Below, piece after piece: positions 24,880-37,425 of a stretch of 64,000 nt of DNA (position 1 is the stretch's first letter; each line of letters begins with the position of its first letter). A program made the position numbers and the translations under genes. This DNA is from Sapria himalayana. Its lineage: Eukaryota; Streptophyta; Magnoliopsida; Malpighiales; Rafflesiaceae. The notes under the pieces were generated by a model, which worked only from the letters and a program-made list of their open reading frames with translations, made no database searches and was not told the origin of the DNA. Where the stretch lies: NCBI GenBank assembly GCA_029783825.1, contig JAREIK010002411.1, positions 63,714 through 127,713 on the forward strand, read 5' to 3'.

Positions 24880-25860
24880 ATATATAACTATAAAATATTA
24901 TACATAACTATATTTAAAAATATAATTAACAACATATATTTAATATACATTTTTATATATTAGTATACAAAAAAGTATATTACCATATATATACCTATAG
25001 ATAACTATATGTATACATATATAAAATAATATAAAAATATATATATACCTACATGTATAAATATAAGTATAACTATATGTTTAACTATATGTATAACCAC
25101 ATTTAACTATATTTATAATTACATGTATAATAACATACAATATTATGTTTAACTATATGTGTATAACTATATACAAAAATTTGTATAACTATATATAAAT
25201 ATTTGTATAACTATATAACACTCTATATAATTAAATATAACTATATTTGTAACTATGTATACATATATGTAAATCTATATATTTATTTATAACTTTATAT
25301 ATTTATGTATAACTATTTGTATGAATATATCTATATATAACTATATGTTTAACTATATATAAATATTTATAGCTATATATTCTATATGTATAATAACATA
25401 TAACTATAAATAATTGTTTCTTCTTATATGTGTAACTATAAAAGATTTATACATAATTCTATTTAAATATATAATTTACAACTTATATTTAATATACATT
25501 TGTATATATTAGTATATAAAAATGTGTTTTACTATATCTATACCTATACATAACTATATGTTTAAATATATAAAATTATATGAATAAATATATATACCTA
25601 CATCTATAAATATAAGTATAAATGTATGTGTAACTATATGTATAACCACATGTAACTATATTTATAATTACATGTATAATAACATACAAATTATAGTTTA
25701 ATTATATGTGTATAACTATATATAAATATTTGTAAAACTAAATACAACTATATATAATTAAATATAACTTTTTTTAACTATTTATACATATATGCAAATC
25801 TATATATATGTTTATAACTTTGTATACATTTATGTATAACTACTTATAATTACTTGGATA
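24880..25860. repeat. 550-bp tandem duplication of AT-rich minisatellite
   Basis: Two consecutive copies about 550 bp long, starting near 24890 and 25440, are each composed of 'taactatatgtataac'-type units. Matching landmarks: 'ttaatatacatttttatata' near 24940 and 'ttaatatacatttgtatata' near 25490; 'aattacatgtataataacat' near 25116 and 25666. A third, partial copy is at 26980-27280. Confidence 0.85.
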
Positions 25861-26300
25861 TATGGATCAATGCAAAACAGCCTCAGAAATCAGGTATGAT
25901 TTGGATGATAGTTATCATGTGTTACTTTCTTTTTCCTTATAAAACTAATGAATGCTGATAAAATATTCATAAAATTTGTAACTTGTAATCATATCACTAT
26001 ATTTTTATAATAATGAGAGTAATATAAGCTCCAATTTGTTTAACAATTTACACCCTCAATTCATTGGGTACACTCGGGGATAGCTACATGAGTTGGTAAT
26101 GAAATCATACAAATCTCATGAGTTTGCTGTTGCTTAAAATGAGGTATTTGAGCTATGGATCAATGCAAACTGCCTCAAACATTAGGTATGATTTGGATGA
26201 TAGCCATCACATACTTTCTACTTTTTCTTTATTAAATTAAAGAATACTAAAAAAATATTCATAAAATTTGAAACTTGTAATCATATTAGGTTCGATATTA
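25861..26300. repeat. Tandem duplication of about 295 bp
   Basis: 'ggatcaatgcaaa' followed by 'ggtatgatttggatgatag' and 'atattcataaaatttg' occurs at 25863-25995 and again at 26157-26290. 'aggtatga' could be a splice donor after a short exon, but no protein is recognisable. Confidence 0.8.
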
Positions 26301-26454
26301 TGTTTCTTTCATGGTTGAATTATGAACTTCAATAGACTATTATGCATTTCGATTTAATATTGCTTATCATCTAGTTTTTGCTTTGCTTACTCACTTGATA
26401 TCTAAACAAAAACAATCATTGAGTAGCCAAGTGATTTTACGCGTGGAACTTGAT

Positions 26455-26850
26455 TGAGTATATATGTACATGTACACTACAGTGTATATGTACATATATT
26501 ATATGTAATATACATATATACATGTATATATGTATAAGTATTTACCTATATAGATGTACATATTTATACATATACACTATAGTGTAAATGTATATACATG
26601 TACAGATATATTGTAGTGTATGTATACACAGTATATATGTACATATACGCTACAGCGTATATGTACATTTACTGAGTATATATGTGCATATAAATACTTG
26701 TACATATATGCCAATATATATGTACAAATATATATCAGTGAATACATATATACTACTATATTTGTATATGTAAATATATATCAGTATATATGTACAATTA
26801 TACTACAGTATAAATGTACATATATATTATAGTATTATATATTTATGACA
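26455..26850. repeat. TATATGTACA minisatellite, central CACTA2
   Basis: About 0.4 kb of the palindromic minisatellite seen in CACTA1 ('tatatgtacatatac', 'actacagtgtatatgtac'). Tyr/Ile-rich open frames here are artefacts. Confidence 0.85.
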
Positions 26851-26979
26851 TTAAGGTTTTCAAAATCATGAGATAGAGTTTTAGTGAAGCATAATTTAGC
26901 ATGGTTTGCATTAAATCAATAATTTGCAAGGTTTGTAGTATTCTAAAACTCTTTATCTATTATATCTGCTACTAAACTA

Positions 26980-27280
26980 TATGTGTATACCTATATATAA
27001 ATATTTTTATAACTATATAAAACTCTATATAATTATATATGACTATATTTATAATAATGTATAAATATATCTATACATATATGATAAATATATATTTGTT
27101 TATAACTTTGTATATATTTATGTACAACTACATATAACTACTTGTATGAATATATCTATATATACGATATGTTTAATTATATATAATAATTTATAATTAT
27201 ATAGACTATATGTATAATAATATATAACTATAAATAATTGTATCTTACTATATGTATAACTATAAAAACATTTTACATTT
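26980..27280. repeat. Third, partial copy of the 550-bp AT-rich unit
   Basis: Matches 25150-25450: 'ataactatataaaactctat', 'ataacttt', 'acttgtatgaatatatctat' and 'aactataaataattgt' occur in the same order. It is separated from the first two copies by the 295-bp duplication and the minisatellite. Confidence 0.75.
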
Positions 27281-27839
27281 AGATTAGGGATTAATTAGCT
27301 ATAAAATAAAAAAGTAAAAATTATGTTCAATTAAAAAATCTATTTGAATATTAAGAAAATAAGTATTTTTTTAATGAAATTATGATTATGACTTTATTTT
27401 ACTTTTTAGACATTTATATTCTATACCTTATATATGTCTAGATGATAACAAGTTTCTCATAATATATGAATATATTATGAGAATATATGAATATAATATA
27501 ACCCATATTTTATTTTATTTGCATTTTAAGTTTCTCATAATCATACTTAGACGTATAAATTTATTCAAATATGACCCTTAGGTCCTCATTTACCAAATTT
27601 ATATTTTGCACTTTTTGATTAGTTAATTTTTTGGATTTGGTCAATTTCTTATTTAACATATAATATTCAATTATATTATACATATTCATTTGCAATTGAC
27701 ATTTATCCACATAATCATATATCATTTAATATTTATCAATTATCATTTAATCATTTCTTAATTTCTTAGAAACCCCCAATGTTTTGTTTAACCCAAGATT
27801 TATCTTATTCATTTGCCCAAATCATTTTTTTGTGTGTAA
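27281..27839. other. AT-rich interval without recognised features
   Basis: No open frame or repeat of note, apart from local repetition of 'atatatgaatatat' near 27470. Confidence 0.5.
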
Positions 27840-29565
27840 CATTTCATGCCATGATTAACTCAAGGTTGCAAATAATTATATTGTCTCTATCATCAATGGA
27901 AATGGGGACCCTACTAGCTCTTTAGGAGGTGAGACATTAAAATTCACCAATAATATTCGAAATATTTTTGGGACTACATACAATCCCCCTCTTATCTAGC
28001 TGTACGTAGTCAAGTTTGGAATGATCTTGACACTTGAGCATATATGAAATTGTCTTTATCAATTTTCTATGAAAAAATAGAAATTACTTTTTTAATAGTG
28101 GGGATTTAAAATCCCTAGGGTCTGATGGGATTTCCTTGAAATTTTGTAAACACAAAAGGAATTATATTAGACAAGATGTTACTAATGTATGATAAGCATT
28201 TATTCTTAATGGAAATATTTTGGAACATATCAATCATGCATGTATTGTTTTAATTCTTAAATCTTTTCATGCATCTACTATTAAAGATTATAGATTGATT
28301 TCTTGTTGTAATGTCATTAACAAGATCATATTTAAAGTAATAATTTTATAAATCAAGTCTATAGTTAATGATTTTATTGACCAAACTGTGGTATACAAAG
28401 TATGGTTAATAATGAATAATTTTCTTGTTGCTCAACATTAGGAGATATACAAGGAAGGTTATATCTCCTAGGTGTTTTATCAAGATAGACATGCAAAAGA
28501 TCTTTGACATGGAAAATTAGATATTCATAACTGAGATTTTGCATGCACTAGGCTTCCCGAACAAGATCATCAATATTTTTTATCTGTGTACTTCAACCAC
28601 CAACTATTCCCTAATGATAAATGGGCATATGCATGGGTATTTTCAAGGAAAAAAAGGTCTAACTTATGATGATCCACTATTTCTCCACATCTTTATTATT
28701 GCTATGGAATACGTATCAAAACTAATTAATTATACCACTAAATACTATATTTTTCTTCCATCCATGATATACTAAACAATAAATTTCTCATCTTATGTAT
28801 GTAGATGATCTTTATCTTTTTTTTTCAAAAAGAGAATTATCTTCTATTCATTCCTTATTAGATAGTGTCCAATTATTTTCTGAACAATCAGGACTACATG
28901 GTAATCCCTCAAAATTGAACTTCTTTTTGGAGGGATAAAACTTGAGCACCACGAATTGATCATTAATAATTCTGATTTCTCACACATCAAACTTCCTTTT
29001 ATATTTACTCTTCCTCATCCCTCAGTATTTTGTCATTTCCATTGATAACTTGTGTAGAAGATTTTTATAGGGATCCCCAACCATAGAGAGATATCCATAG
29101 GCACAAGATCTCATGGAGCATGGTTTTTAAACCTATTTCCCATAGTGGGTTGGGTCTTCTTTTGATCAACCCAAAAAATAATATTTTTGTTCATTAAGAA
29201 ACTATTGTGTATCAATAATAAATAGGATTCATTATAGATCCATTGGATCCATCATTACTATCTTGCCTCATATGATATTTGGAATATCTTCTCTCAAGAT
29301 GATATCTCATTTTAGAAAGTCATTATTATTATATGAGATTAGATTATTCAATCTACTAGGAGCATTAAATAAGCTAAAAGTATGATTTGTAAAAAATAGG
29401 GGGAGGGTAGGAAGAATTATTACAAATTATTACTTACATTTATTTCCACATAACTAAAAAAGTTCTAGATAATTTAAGTTATGATAATTTAAAATTCACA
29501 TTTCTGAGCATGTTATCATCACCTAGATGGATTCCCTTGAAAAATTGAGTTAAAATTCAGCTATT
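27840..29565 (+). pseudogene. LINE ORF2 reverse transcriptase remnant
   Basis: A heavily broken L1-type ORF2 can be followed in shifting frames. It starts with an endonuclease-to-RT linker (VANNYIVSIINGNGDP near 27865), then SDGISLKF near 28118 and KDYRLISCCNV near 28285 (the family's YRPIS region). It continues through MHALGFPNKIIN and LMINGHMHGYFQG near 28540-28650 to the catalytic box LMYVDDL encoded around 28795-28812, where Asp-Asp is kept. Downstream segments such as GIKLEHHELII, GIPNHREISIGTRSHGAW and SEHVITT fit the post-RT region of plant LINEs. There are many stops and frameshifts. The 3' end is missing: sequence switches to copia near 29565. Upstream ORF1 and most of the endonuclease are absent. 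Confidence 0.85.
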
Positions 29566-31982
29566 CACAAAGCTAAGTATCCTCATATATGAATTAAATT
29601 AAAAACTTTGAAACCTTATTTTGGTAATGATCGCATTCTTGTTGGAGATAGAGAAGCATTAATAATTACTTACTATACTGGTAATGTATCTCTTAACATT
29701 CATCATGATAAATTAAATTTAAAGATGTTTTAGTAGTTCTTGAGATAAAAAATATATATTATCTGTTAGTCAACTTATTCATGACAATGATGGTTATTTG
29801 AATTTAACTTTTTCAGTTTTTGTTATGAATCACTCTATACAGTAGATAATGACAAATTATCATAAATAAGAATTTTTTTTATCCTTTAACATGAAAAAAT
29901 TTATAATTATATTATTACAAAATCTCAAGTAGTATACTTAAAAATTTGTTATGCTCGTTTAGTGAATCGTAATTATGCCTTTTTTAAAAATTTAGAAAAT
30001 AAAAAGTTATTACTATTTCCAATTGGATAGTTAAGGATACTCCTTATACTAATTATCAACTTGGAAACTATCGCAAAGGTTTATTTAATAAATCAAAAAC
30101 TACTGAGTTTTCATCTTGAAAAATTCACAGTGATATAATTGGCTCAATATTCTTATTTCCACACATAAAATTTAATACAATGTTATTTTTATTGAGTATT
30201 TTATCCGATACATATGTGTATATCCTTTAAGATACAAATCCAATTTTTACCCATGTTTAAAAAAATTTCATATGTTTGTTGAAAAAATTTTTGATAAACC
30301 TTTCTAATATGATGGAGGAGATGAGTTTTCTTCAAGTAATTTTTCAAATCATTTGCTTCAATATGGGATAAATAAATATCATATTTACATACCCATTAAC
30401 AAAATGAATTAGGTGATTAGCTAAGATAAAACATAGACATATTGTAGAAATAAGTTTGACTCTTATTTTCCATGCTAATGTCCCTTTAAAATCTGGTTGA
30501 TACCTTCTTAATTGCTACTTATGTCTTATCTTATTAATAGACTACATCTATCTTTTATTGGTAATAATTATCCATATTTTAAATTATTTAGCTACCATCC
30601 AAGTTACTATATCTTATGTGTTTTTGGTACGCACTTCTTTATTCATTTAAAAACCAATAACATGTACAAATCATCAAAAAATGTTGTATCTCATTCTTTC
30701 TTAGGATATAATTTTTTACACAAATGTTATAGATGTCTTGATTCACCATAAAATTGGATTTACAATTTTCAACACGTAGTCTTTAATGATATTATTTTCT
30801 TTATATAAAAAATGAATTATCTTTTTTTCATAATCTTTCTATTACAACTTTTTCTAATCTTGATGAATAGTTTTCAAGAATTGTCTTTATTGTTAGAAAT
30901 CATCCTAAGACACTAAAATAATACTTTCAAGGTTCTCCATCGGCATAGCTTCCATGCAAGAAGAACTTGCTACTATTCATGCTAATAACACTTAGGTCTT
31001 TAAAGTTATTGGCAACAAATGGGTACATTGCACCAAATTTAAAGAATATGATATGATTGACTGCTTTAAAGCATGTTTAATTGCTAAGAGATTTTACCAA
31101 ATTCCTAGACTTGATTTTGGTGAAACATTTGGCCATTGTCAAGGCTACCACTAGTCATCTCATCCTCTCTATTGTTAAGAATCTCTTCCTAATTAGTTAT
31201 CTCTTTGAAAGGTTTTTCATGAAAATATATCATAGTTTTGTGAGAACAATCTACTTGCATTGTGTTTTCCTTCTACATAAGTCTATATATGGCCTTAAAC
31301 AAGCCCCTTGTGCTTGGGTTGCTAAACTTCTGTCGAAAATCTTTTTTTTTGTTTTAAATTCAGTCAAGCTGATAACTCTTTATTCATTCATCACACTTAA
31401 TTATCTTGTCCTCTTTCTTGTTTATCTTGATGGCATAATTCTTATAGGTAATGGCCTCTTTTTTATACATTAAATCATTACTTGACTGAATGATGATTTC
31501 TTTTTGAAGTATTTATGCAATCTCAATTATTTTTTGGGGATAGAGGTTAAAAATTTTTTGATGCTCCTTTGTTTACTCAAACTACATATGCACATGACCT
31601 ATTAGTTAAAACAAACATGCTTGATGCTAAAGAAATAAATACACCCATTGCCCACAAACCTACTCCTCTTCCAGATTATGAGCATCTCACTAATCCTATA
31701 ACTTACCAATGACTTTGTGGGTCCCTTCAATGTCTCACCTTAACTCGCCTTAAAATTAGTTATGCTATAAACTTAGTCAGTCAACACTTCTAAAATCCAA
31801 CCATGGACTTTCATGTAGTTAAACACATACTTAGTTGCATCAAGGAAACCCTCACAAGTGGTTTGTGATATTTATAATAAATTTCACTTACTTTTAATGC
31901 CGTTTGTAATGTAGATTAGGTAAGTCATCCTTTTAACTCAACAAATTACTTTTAGTTTTTCATCATTCTTGAATCAAAATAC

Positions 31983-32484
31983 ATTAATTTTGCTTCAAAT
32001 AAGTAACCTACTATCTCCCATTCTAGTGCAAAAGTATAATATCACACCATGGTCACTAATGCTACTAATCTCATGTGACTCCAATATCTTTTCATGACAT
32101 TGGCATTCAACCCGAATGTCACCCTCTCCGTCTTCATGACATTAAAATGTTATTCACACTTATTACATAATCATATTTTTCATGCTTGCATCAAACAAAT
32201 TGAAATTAACTATCATTTTATTCATGAAAATACATCAATTTTGGTTCCAATAAGTAACATACCATCTCCCACTCTAGTGCATAAACATAATATTGCACCA
32301 TGGTCACTACTGTTGTTGATCTCATGTGACTCCAATTTCTTCTCCATGACATTGGCATTCAACCTGAACATCAACCTCTCCTCCTTTGTGACAATAAAAA
32401 TGTTACTCACTTATTACATAATCATATGTTTCATGCTTGCATCAAATACATTGAAATTGACTACCATTTTATTCATGAAAATGT
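31983..32484. repeat. 251-bp tandem duplication inside the copia RNase H region
   Basis: 'aagtaacctactatctccc' at 32001 recurs as 'aagtaacataccatctccc' at 32252. 'cattttattcatgaaaa' at 32214 recurs at 32465. The period is 251 bp throughout and the two copies are very similar. 251 is not a multiple of three, so the duplication by itself also breaks the frame. Confidence 0.9.
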
Positions 32485-32621
32485 CATGTTCAGCATCTTT
32501 AACTCCATCATCTTTCCTCTAAACAAATTGTTGATATTTTCATGAAAGTTTCAATACCTCTTATTTAATGACTTTCATTACAAGTTTCGCACTCATTCTG
32601 CTGCATTGCCATGCTTGGGGT

Positions 32622-32648
32622 GGGGGGGGGGGGGGGGGGGGGGGGGGG
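32622..32648 (+). repeat. (G)27 tract at the copia polypurine tract
   Basis: An uninterrupted run of 27 G follows 'atgcttggggt', where copia elements carry the polypurine tract that primes plus-strand synthesis. The length is far beyond a usual tract. It may be a slippage expansion or an assembly artefact. Confidence 0.85.
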
Positions 32649-33060
32649 TGAAAATGAACACATTATGAATAAAACCAAATAGAGAAAGATCTAGCAAAGA
32701 AATATGTTAAGAAATGACTATAACTAGCAACAATCTTCATTTTACTAAAATATCTTTTTCTATTTTTTATTTTCCTATAATCATAATCAGAATATGATCT
32801 TTGGTTCAAAAATATGTCCTTTCTTTATATATTTTATTTTCTAGCCGTTGCCTTCTTAGTGCATAAAAATATATGTAATACTGTAAATTAAACAAGCAAG
32901 TAATTATTTTTTCTTTCAATCATGATTTATGATCACCTTTATCACATATATGTAAATTTATATGTACATGTATATCATTCATAACATCCACATATAAATT
33001 TATACATCATATATAACAACATCAATATAAAAATATATATTTATAGATTTGCATACATAT
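32649..33060 (+). mobile_element. Possible 3' LTR start of the copia element
   Basis: LTRs begin with TG directly after the polypurine tract, and TGAAAATGAACAC begins at 32649, which fits. I cannot find the CA end or a second LTR to confirm it, so the right limit is arbitrary. Confidence 0.35.
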
Positions 33061-34040
33061 ATGCATATGCATATATACATATGATGTTATGTGTGTGTGT
33101 GTGTGTGTGTGTACATGCATTAAATTTTCAAATATATAAATAAATAAATAAATATATATATATATATAATGTATATTAATTTAGTTTTATGATGAGTTTT
33201 TGCAATGTCAGTGGTGATTGAAGGAATCTTGAACAGTATCCAATACATTTGATGGATGGATAATATTATTTGATATATTTTCAATGATAATTACTTGACA
33301 TTTGTTGGAATATTTTTTGATCGACACTAAAAGTTTTCCATAAAATGTCATGAAAATCTGACTTTTTTAACTATTTTATTTGAAATATGATAAATATTCA
33401 TGATTTTTTATCCTTTTATATATATTTTTTATATTTTTTATATATTGGTGATTTATTTTAAAATCTTTTTAGGTCAGCTTTTTATGACTTCAAATATTTA
33501 TGAATATTTTTTTATTTTTTAAAAATTCTACAACATGTTCATATTTTAGTTTTATATAACATATTTAAATCATTAAAAGTGTATGTTGTTTAACCTTTTA
33601 CTAGCAAGTATAACAAGAGTTTTTTCTCATATTCAAAATGAACAATAATTTGTGGCCATATATAAAAATATCTATATTTCTATTTTGATGAAGTAGGATT
33701 GATTTTATGATGTCAAATATCAATGAATTATTTTGGAATTATAAAAAAAAAATCAAGTGTCATAAAACAAATGTTAAAATATATAAAAATAAATCATAAA
33801 TCATTAAAACACATATATCATTAAACAAATGTTTGATATTATTAAATTTTATTGATAATTATTAATTTGTATACAAATCCAACAAATAAAATTGAAGATC
33901 ATTGATATGTGGGGAAAAGTCAACTATGGGTGGGTGAAGATTCATTTTGCTTGCTCTTTCATTTGAGAGCCCCCTCTTGCTCATTTATAGAATTTTTTTT
34001 TTCATTTTTTTAAACATCCAAATCTTAAGTGTTATTAGTA
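33061..34040. other. AT-rich interval with (GT)n
   Basis: Contains a GT run at about 33090-33112 and AT-rich sequence. No gene is recognised. Confidence 0.5.
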
Positions 34041-34320
34041 TGTATTTTATTTTATTGTTTATTTTTTTTCATTATTTCTTATGAATTTTCTATTTCAAAT
34101 TATTGAAAATGATTTATTCATGAACTATAAAAAATTTATATGCAATTGATGTATGTTTTATTTTCTTATGAATTTTCTATTTCAAATTATTTTTTATGTT
34201 TTATTTTCTATTTCTTATAAATTTTCTTATGAATCTTAAGATCATTGATGTATGTTTTATTTTTGTAAGACCAACACATATAATTTATTCATGAACTATA
34301 AAAAATATGTTAACATATCT
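34041..34320. repeat. Local AT-rich tandem repetition
   Basis: 'cttatgaattttctatttc' occurs near 34078 and 34157, 'ttgatgtatgttttatttt' near 34147 and 34244, and 'attcatgaactataaaaaat' near 34116 and 34279. This indicates a small decayed tandem repeat of roughly 80-130 bp. Confidence 0.65.
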
Positions 34321-35640
34321 TACATACTAATTGAAAATGATTGAAATTGATCAAAAAAAATTAATATGCAATAATAAAAAGTTGTATCATTTATAAAATT
34401 TGAATGTAATTGAATAACATGGAATTGTCATCAAATGCTACCAAACATATTCAATCCTTCTCAAGTAATACCAAGAGAATCATTGAAAATTGCTTATTGA
34501 AAGCACATCATATATTATTAAAAAATTTCATAATATCATTAAAACTAAATAGATTCAATACAAAAAAATTAATCATGAGATTTCATTAAATATACATTTT
34601 AAAAAGACATCAAATAACATTGAATATGTCAGGATGTACAATAATGTATTAATGTTATTTGATTCATGGAATATATAAACTTAAGTCATTTTTATCTTAA
34701 GATATGAATATATTCATATATTCATATCTTATAAATGAATAACTTGTTATCATCTTTATTGTTCTAGATATGAATAAAGAGTTAATTCAAATAAGTTAGA
34801 GGTAAGTGATAAGTTAGAGCTATAAAAATAACTTATTAAAATAATTAGACAACAATTATTGTTCTACTTTTTTAGAGGATATAAAGAATCTAAATGCATT
34901 GACTTTGTAAAAAATATATAAAATTTTTTTCGTGATATCTAAAATATCTCATGATTTTCTGATCTTTAATGTGTTTATTATATTTTAAAGTCTATCATAT
35001 TTATGATAGTGAATATTATTTTAGATAGGAAAATCAAATTACCATCAATATTATTGAAAATTTGTTATGATAGAAAGATTAAGATAATACATAGATGAGA
35101 CTTCAGGATCAAATTCCTACATTACAACAAAATACAAATGATGAAGTATATGATAAAATTTAAAGTTGTACAGATCATAATAGTTAGATTGAAAATGATC
35201 TTATAATTTTTATCTTTTTATGACTTAATGATTTGTAAAATTTTTTATGTTTTAGTTTCATTTTGAAAGATTATGTTACCATTTTTTATTTTATAAGTAT
35301 TAATTATAATTTTAAATTAAATAATTTTTTTTAATGTTATTTAATTTTTTTAATTCATAATTTAAAATTTTTTAAATACAAGGTATGTATGTATATATTT
35401 TGTATTTACATTATGTATACATGTATCTACACAATAATTTCTATCTATATACAATGTGTATATGTATATATTCAATATGAGTATATATACACATTGTATA
35501 TACATTCTCTATACATTATGTATGTATTTTGTATATTGTAATACAAAATAATTATATAATGTGTATATATGGATACACATAGCAATTAGCACTTCTATGT
35601 TTTGTATAATATATTGATATAATGATGCCATCATGCTTAG
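34321..35640. other. AT-rich interval, no gene recognised
   Basis: I see no coding signal. A short minisatellite of 'tatgtatacatgtat'-like units lies at about 35380-35570. Confidence 0.5.
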
Positions 35641-35835
35641 AACTTGCTACCTGCACACACTGTCCAAGGAACATGGCCCATAGGGGTCTAGTGTCTAGGC
35701 CCTAGGCCCTTGTTAGGTGGACTAGGTGCCATGGCCAGGCCCTGACGAGGGCATGCCTGGGTCTCCTGATTCAAACCTAGGCTATTTTGGGTTGGGCACG
35801 TGCTGGGCTAGGCAATAACCATTCTCATCACAAGT
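35641..35835. other. GC-rich island, probable transposon remnant
   Basis: About 190 bp rich in 'ggccctagg', 'gccatggcc' and 'gggctaggc', strikingly GC-rich against its surroundings and partly palindromic. A similar composition occurs at 61262-61660. Plant genomes carry dispersed GC-rich repeats of this appearance, but I cannot assign a family. Confidence 0.4.
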
Positions 35836-36607
35836 GTTGGCAAAGATTTTAATAAGAATTATCTAGAGTATCTTAATTTCTTTTTGCTTTTAAGTTTGAG
35901 GTGATGAATATATATAATATTTATTATATCTATTGCACTATTTTAATTTATGTATTATTTATTTTACTTGTATCAAGTCTAGGCAGTGTAGTGCTTTATA
36001 TTGATGGCATGCTCAAAACACTTTTACTTTTGTTATTTAAAAAAACATCAGGTGTCTTGGGGTAGTCTCCAACATGTTAGATAAAATATGGTGGTGGTGG
36101 CAGCATTATCACTTTTATTTCCTCCAATTTGATATCATGTTCAATAATATAAATACATGCATTTAGGTGCCTCATTCCATATGAAACCAAACCTGTAAAA
36201 GAGACTGAGTACAAAGCCACACATAAGAAAAAATACATGATGAAAATTTATCTTCGAGAGCATGTTAGATTTATAAAATAGAAAGCATGCAATGATTAAT
36301 TAGCATCATGGTCATTGGAGATTGTATTATTTTGTTTTGGCACGTGTTATTTTTTTGTTTTTTTTGGAAGATAAAAATTCTATTTGTCTGAGCATTTACT
36401 ATTTTGATTTTCACAGGGCAACTATTTTTATTTTCTATTTGTCAATTAGTTTTCGTAAAGTTTGAAGCCCATGCAATTTGTTAATGATACAAGGTTTCTA
36501 CTTACCATGCATAGTTGGATGTTCAGGCAGTGTAATACTTTGCCTCATGTGCTAGCTCTTGTGGTGTGCTTATCTTTCTTTTCAGAGTCATGCGGTGAAA
36601 GACAAGC
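35836..36607. other. CACTA2 interior, possible captured exon-like pieces
   Basis: Sequence of mixed complexity. 'tttcttttcag' at about 36577-36587 resembles a splice acceptor, and 36785-36842 ends in a plausible CAG|GTAATA donor. The short frames match nothing I recognise, so any captured gene cannot be named. Confidence 0.3.
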
Positions 36608-36765
36608 ACTGTATATGTACATATACCGAGTATATAAGTATGAATGTACTTGGTATATATGTACATATATACTGAGTATATACGTAGGTATATACTGAGT
36701 ATGTACATAAGTGGGTTCATATATCTATTTGTAGACATGTATATATTGTCATATATACACACCTG
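36608..36765. repeat. TATATGTACA minisatellite, right part of CACTA2
   Basis: Units of 'tatatgtacatatac' and 'actgagtatatac', the same family as in CACTA1, here in the part of CACTA2 that mirrors the CACTA1 left half. Confidence 0.8.
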
Positions 36766-37104
36766 TTTATACACAGACAAACTTTTGAATATATAATTTC
36801 TGGGATGGTCTGGACATCATCGTGCATTGCTCACTGATGCAGGTAATAAAAGCAATGGATATTAGTATTTTCCTAAAGCTTTGACATGATATTTCTGGTC
36901 TAGGCCCGCCAGGAAGATAAATGTTTGTATTAAAAATCTAAGTAATTGTATTGATATGCAATTATCACATGGTTCAAAGTAAACATATGAGTAAATAAGT
37001 TTTTTTGCTCTAGATTTTGCAATGATTGGTTCTAATTGTACTAGGTCTTAGAATGATGATGATGATGATGCTTGTGTAATGTCATGTAATTCTGGTCCAG
37101 GAAA

Positions 37105-37204
37105 AATATCAGGTCCTATTTTGGGAGAAGCAGCTCGCCACCTCATCAAAAACTCACACAATCTCAAGTTCATCAGTCAAGCATCATTGCTCGGCATACT
37201 TTTA
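37105..37204. other. Segment conserved between CACTA1 and CACTA2
   Basis: Contains 'gagaagcagctcgcc', 'aagttcatcagtc' and 'agcatcat', the inverted counterpart of 7396-7520 in CACTA1. It has no stable open frame; it is useful as an anchor showing the two elements are relatives in opposite orientation. Confidence 0.75.
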
Positions 37205-37425
37205 TTATAAGCAATGGAAATAGCAGTAGTGGTGGTGATGGCAGTGGCGGCAGTGACTACAGCGGCTGTAGTGGTGGTAGTAGCGATAGCAATGACAACA
37301 GTGGTGGTAGCAATGACAACAATGGCAGTAGTGGCAGCTATAGTGGCCACAGCGGCGGCGGCAATAGCAATGGTGGCAGTGGCGACGGTAGTGGCAATAG
37401 CAACAACAACAACAACAAATGCGGT
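37205..37425. repeat. GC-rich triplet tract (inverted counterpart of 7027-7395)
   Basis: Imperfect gtggtggt, ggcagtggc and agcaatgac trinucleotides. All frames are open and low-complexity, as in CACTA1. It is shorter than the CACTA1 tract. Confidence 0.83.

Larger units (their letters stand above)
29566..32648 (+). pseudogene. Ty1/copia polyprotein remnant (protease side to RNase H)
   Basis: Copia polyproteins provide protease, integrase and reverse transcriptase/RNase H. Recognisable pieces in order are: a protease-side segment (NDRILVGD near 29625, DVLVVLEIK near 29725); GAG-pre-integrase and integrase (YQLGNYRKGLF near 30055, KIHSDIIGS near 30120, YFKLFSYHPSYYIL near 30580); reverse transcriptase (MQEELATIHANN near 30955, LLHKSIYGLKQAP near 31270, catalytic box degraded to YLDG near 31423); and RNase H (about 31890-32500), which contains an internal 251-bp duplication. 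Dozens of stops and frameshifts make it inert. It ends at a poly-G polypurine tract. No 5' LTR is visible, since the element starts directly after the LINE fragment. Confidence 0.87.

Noticed and set aside
32222..32410. 62-codon minus-strand frame
   Set aside because: Antisense of the copia RNase H duplication.
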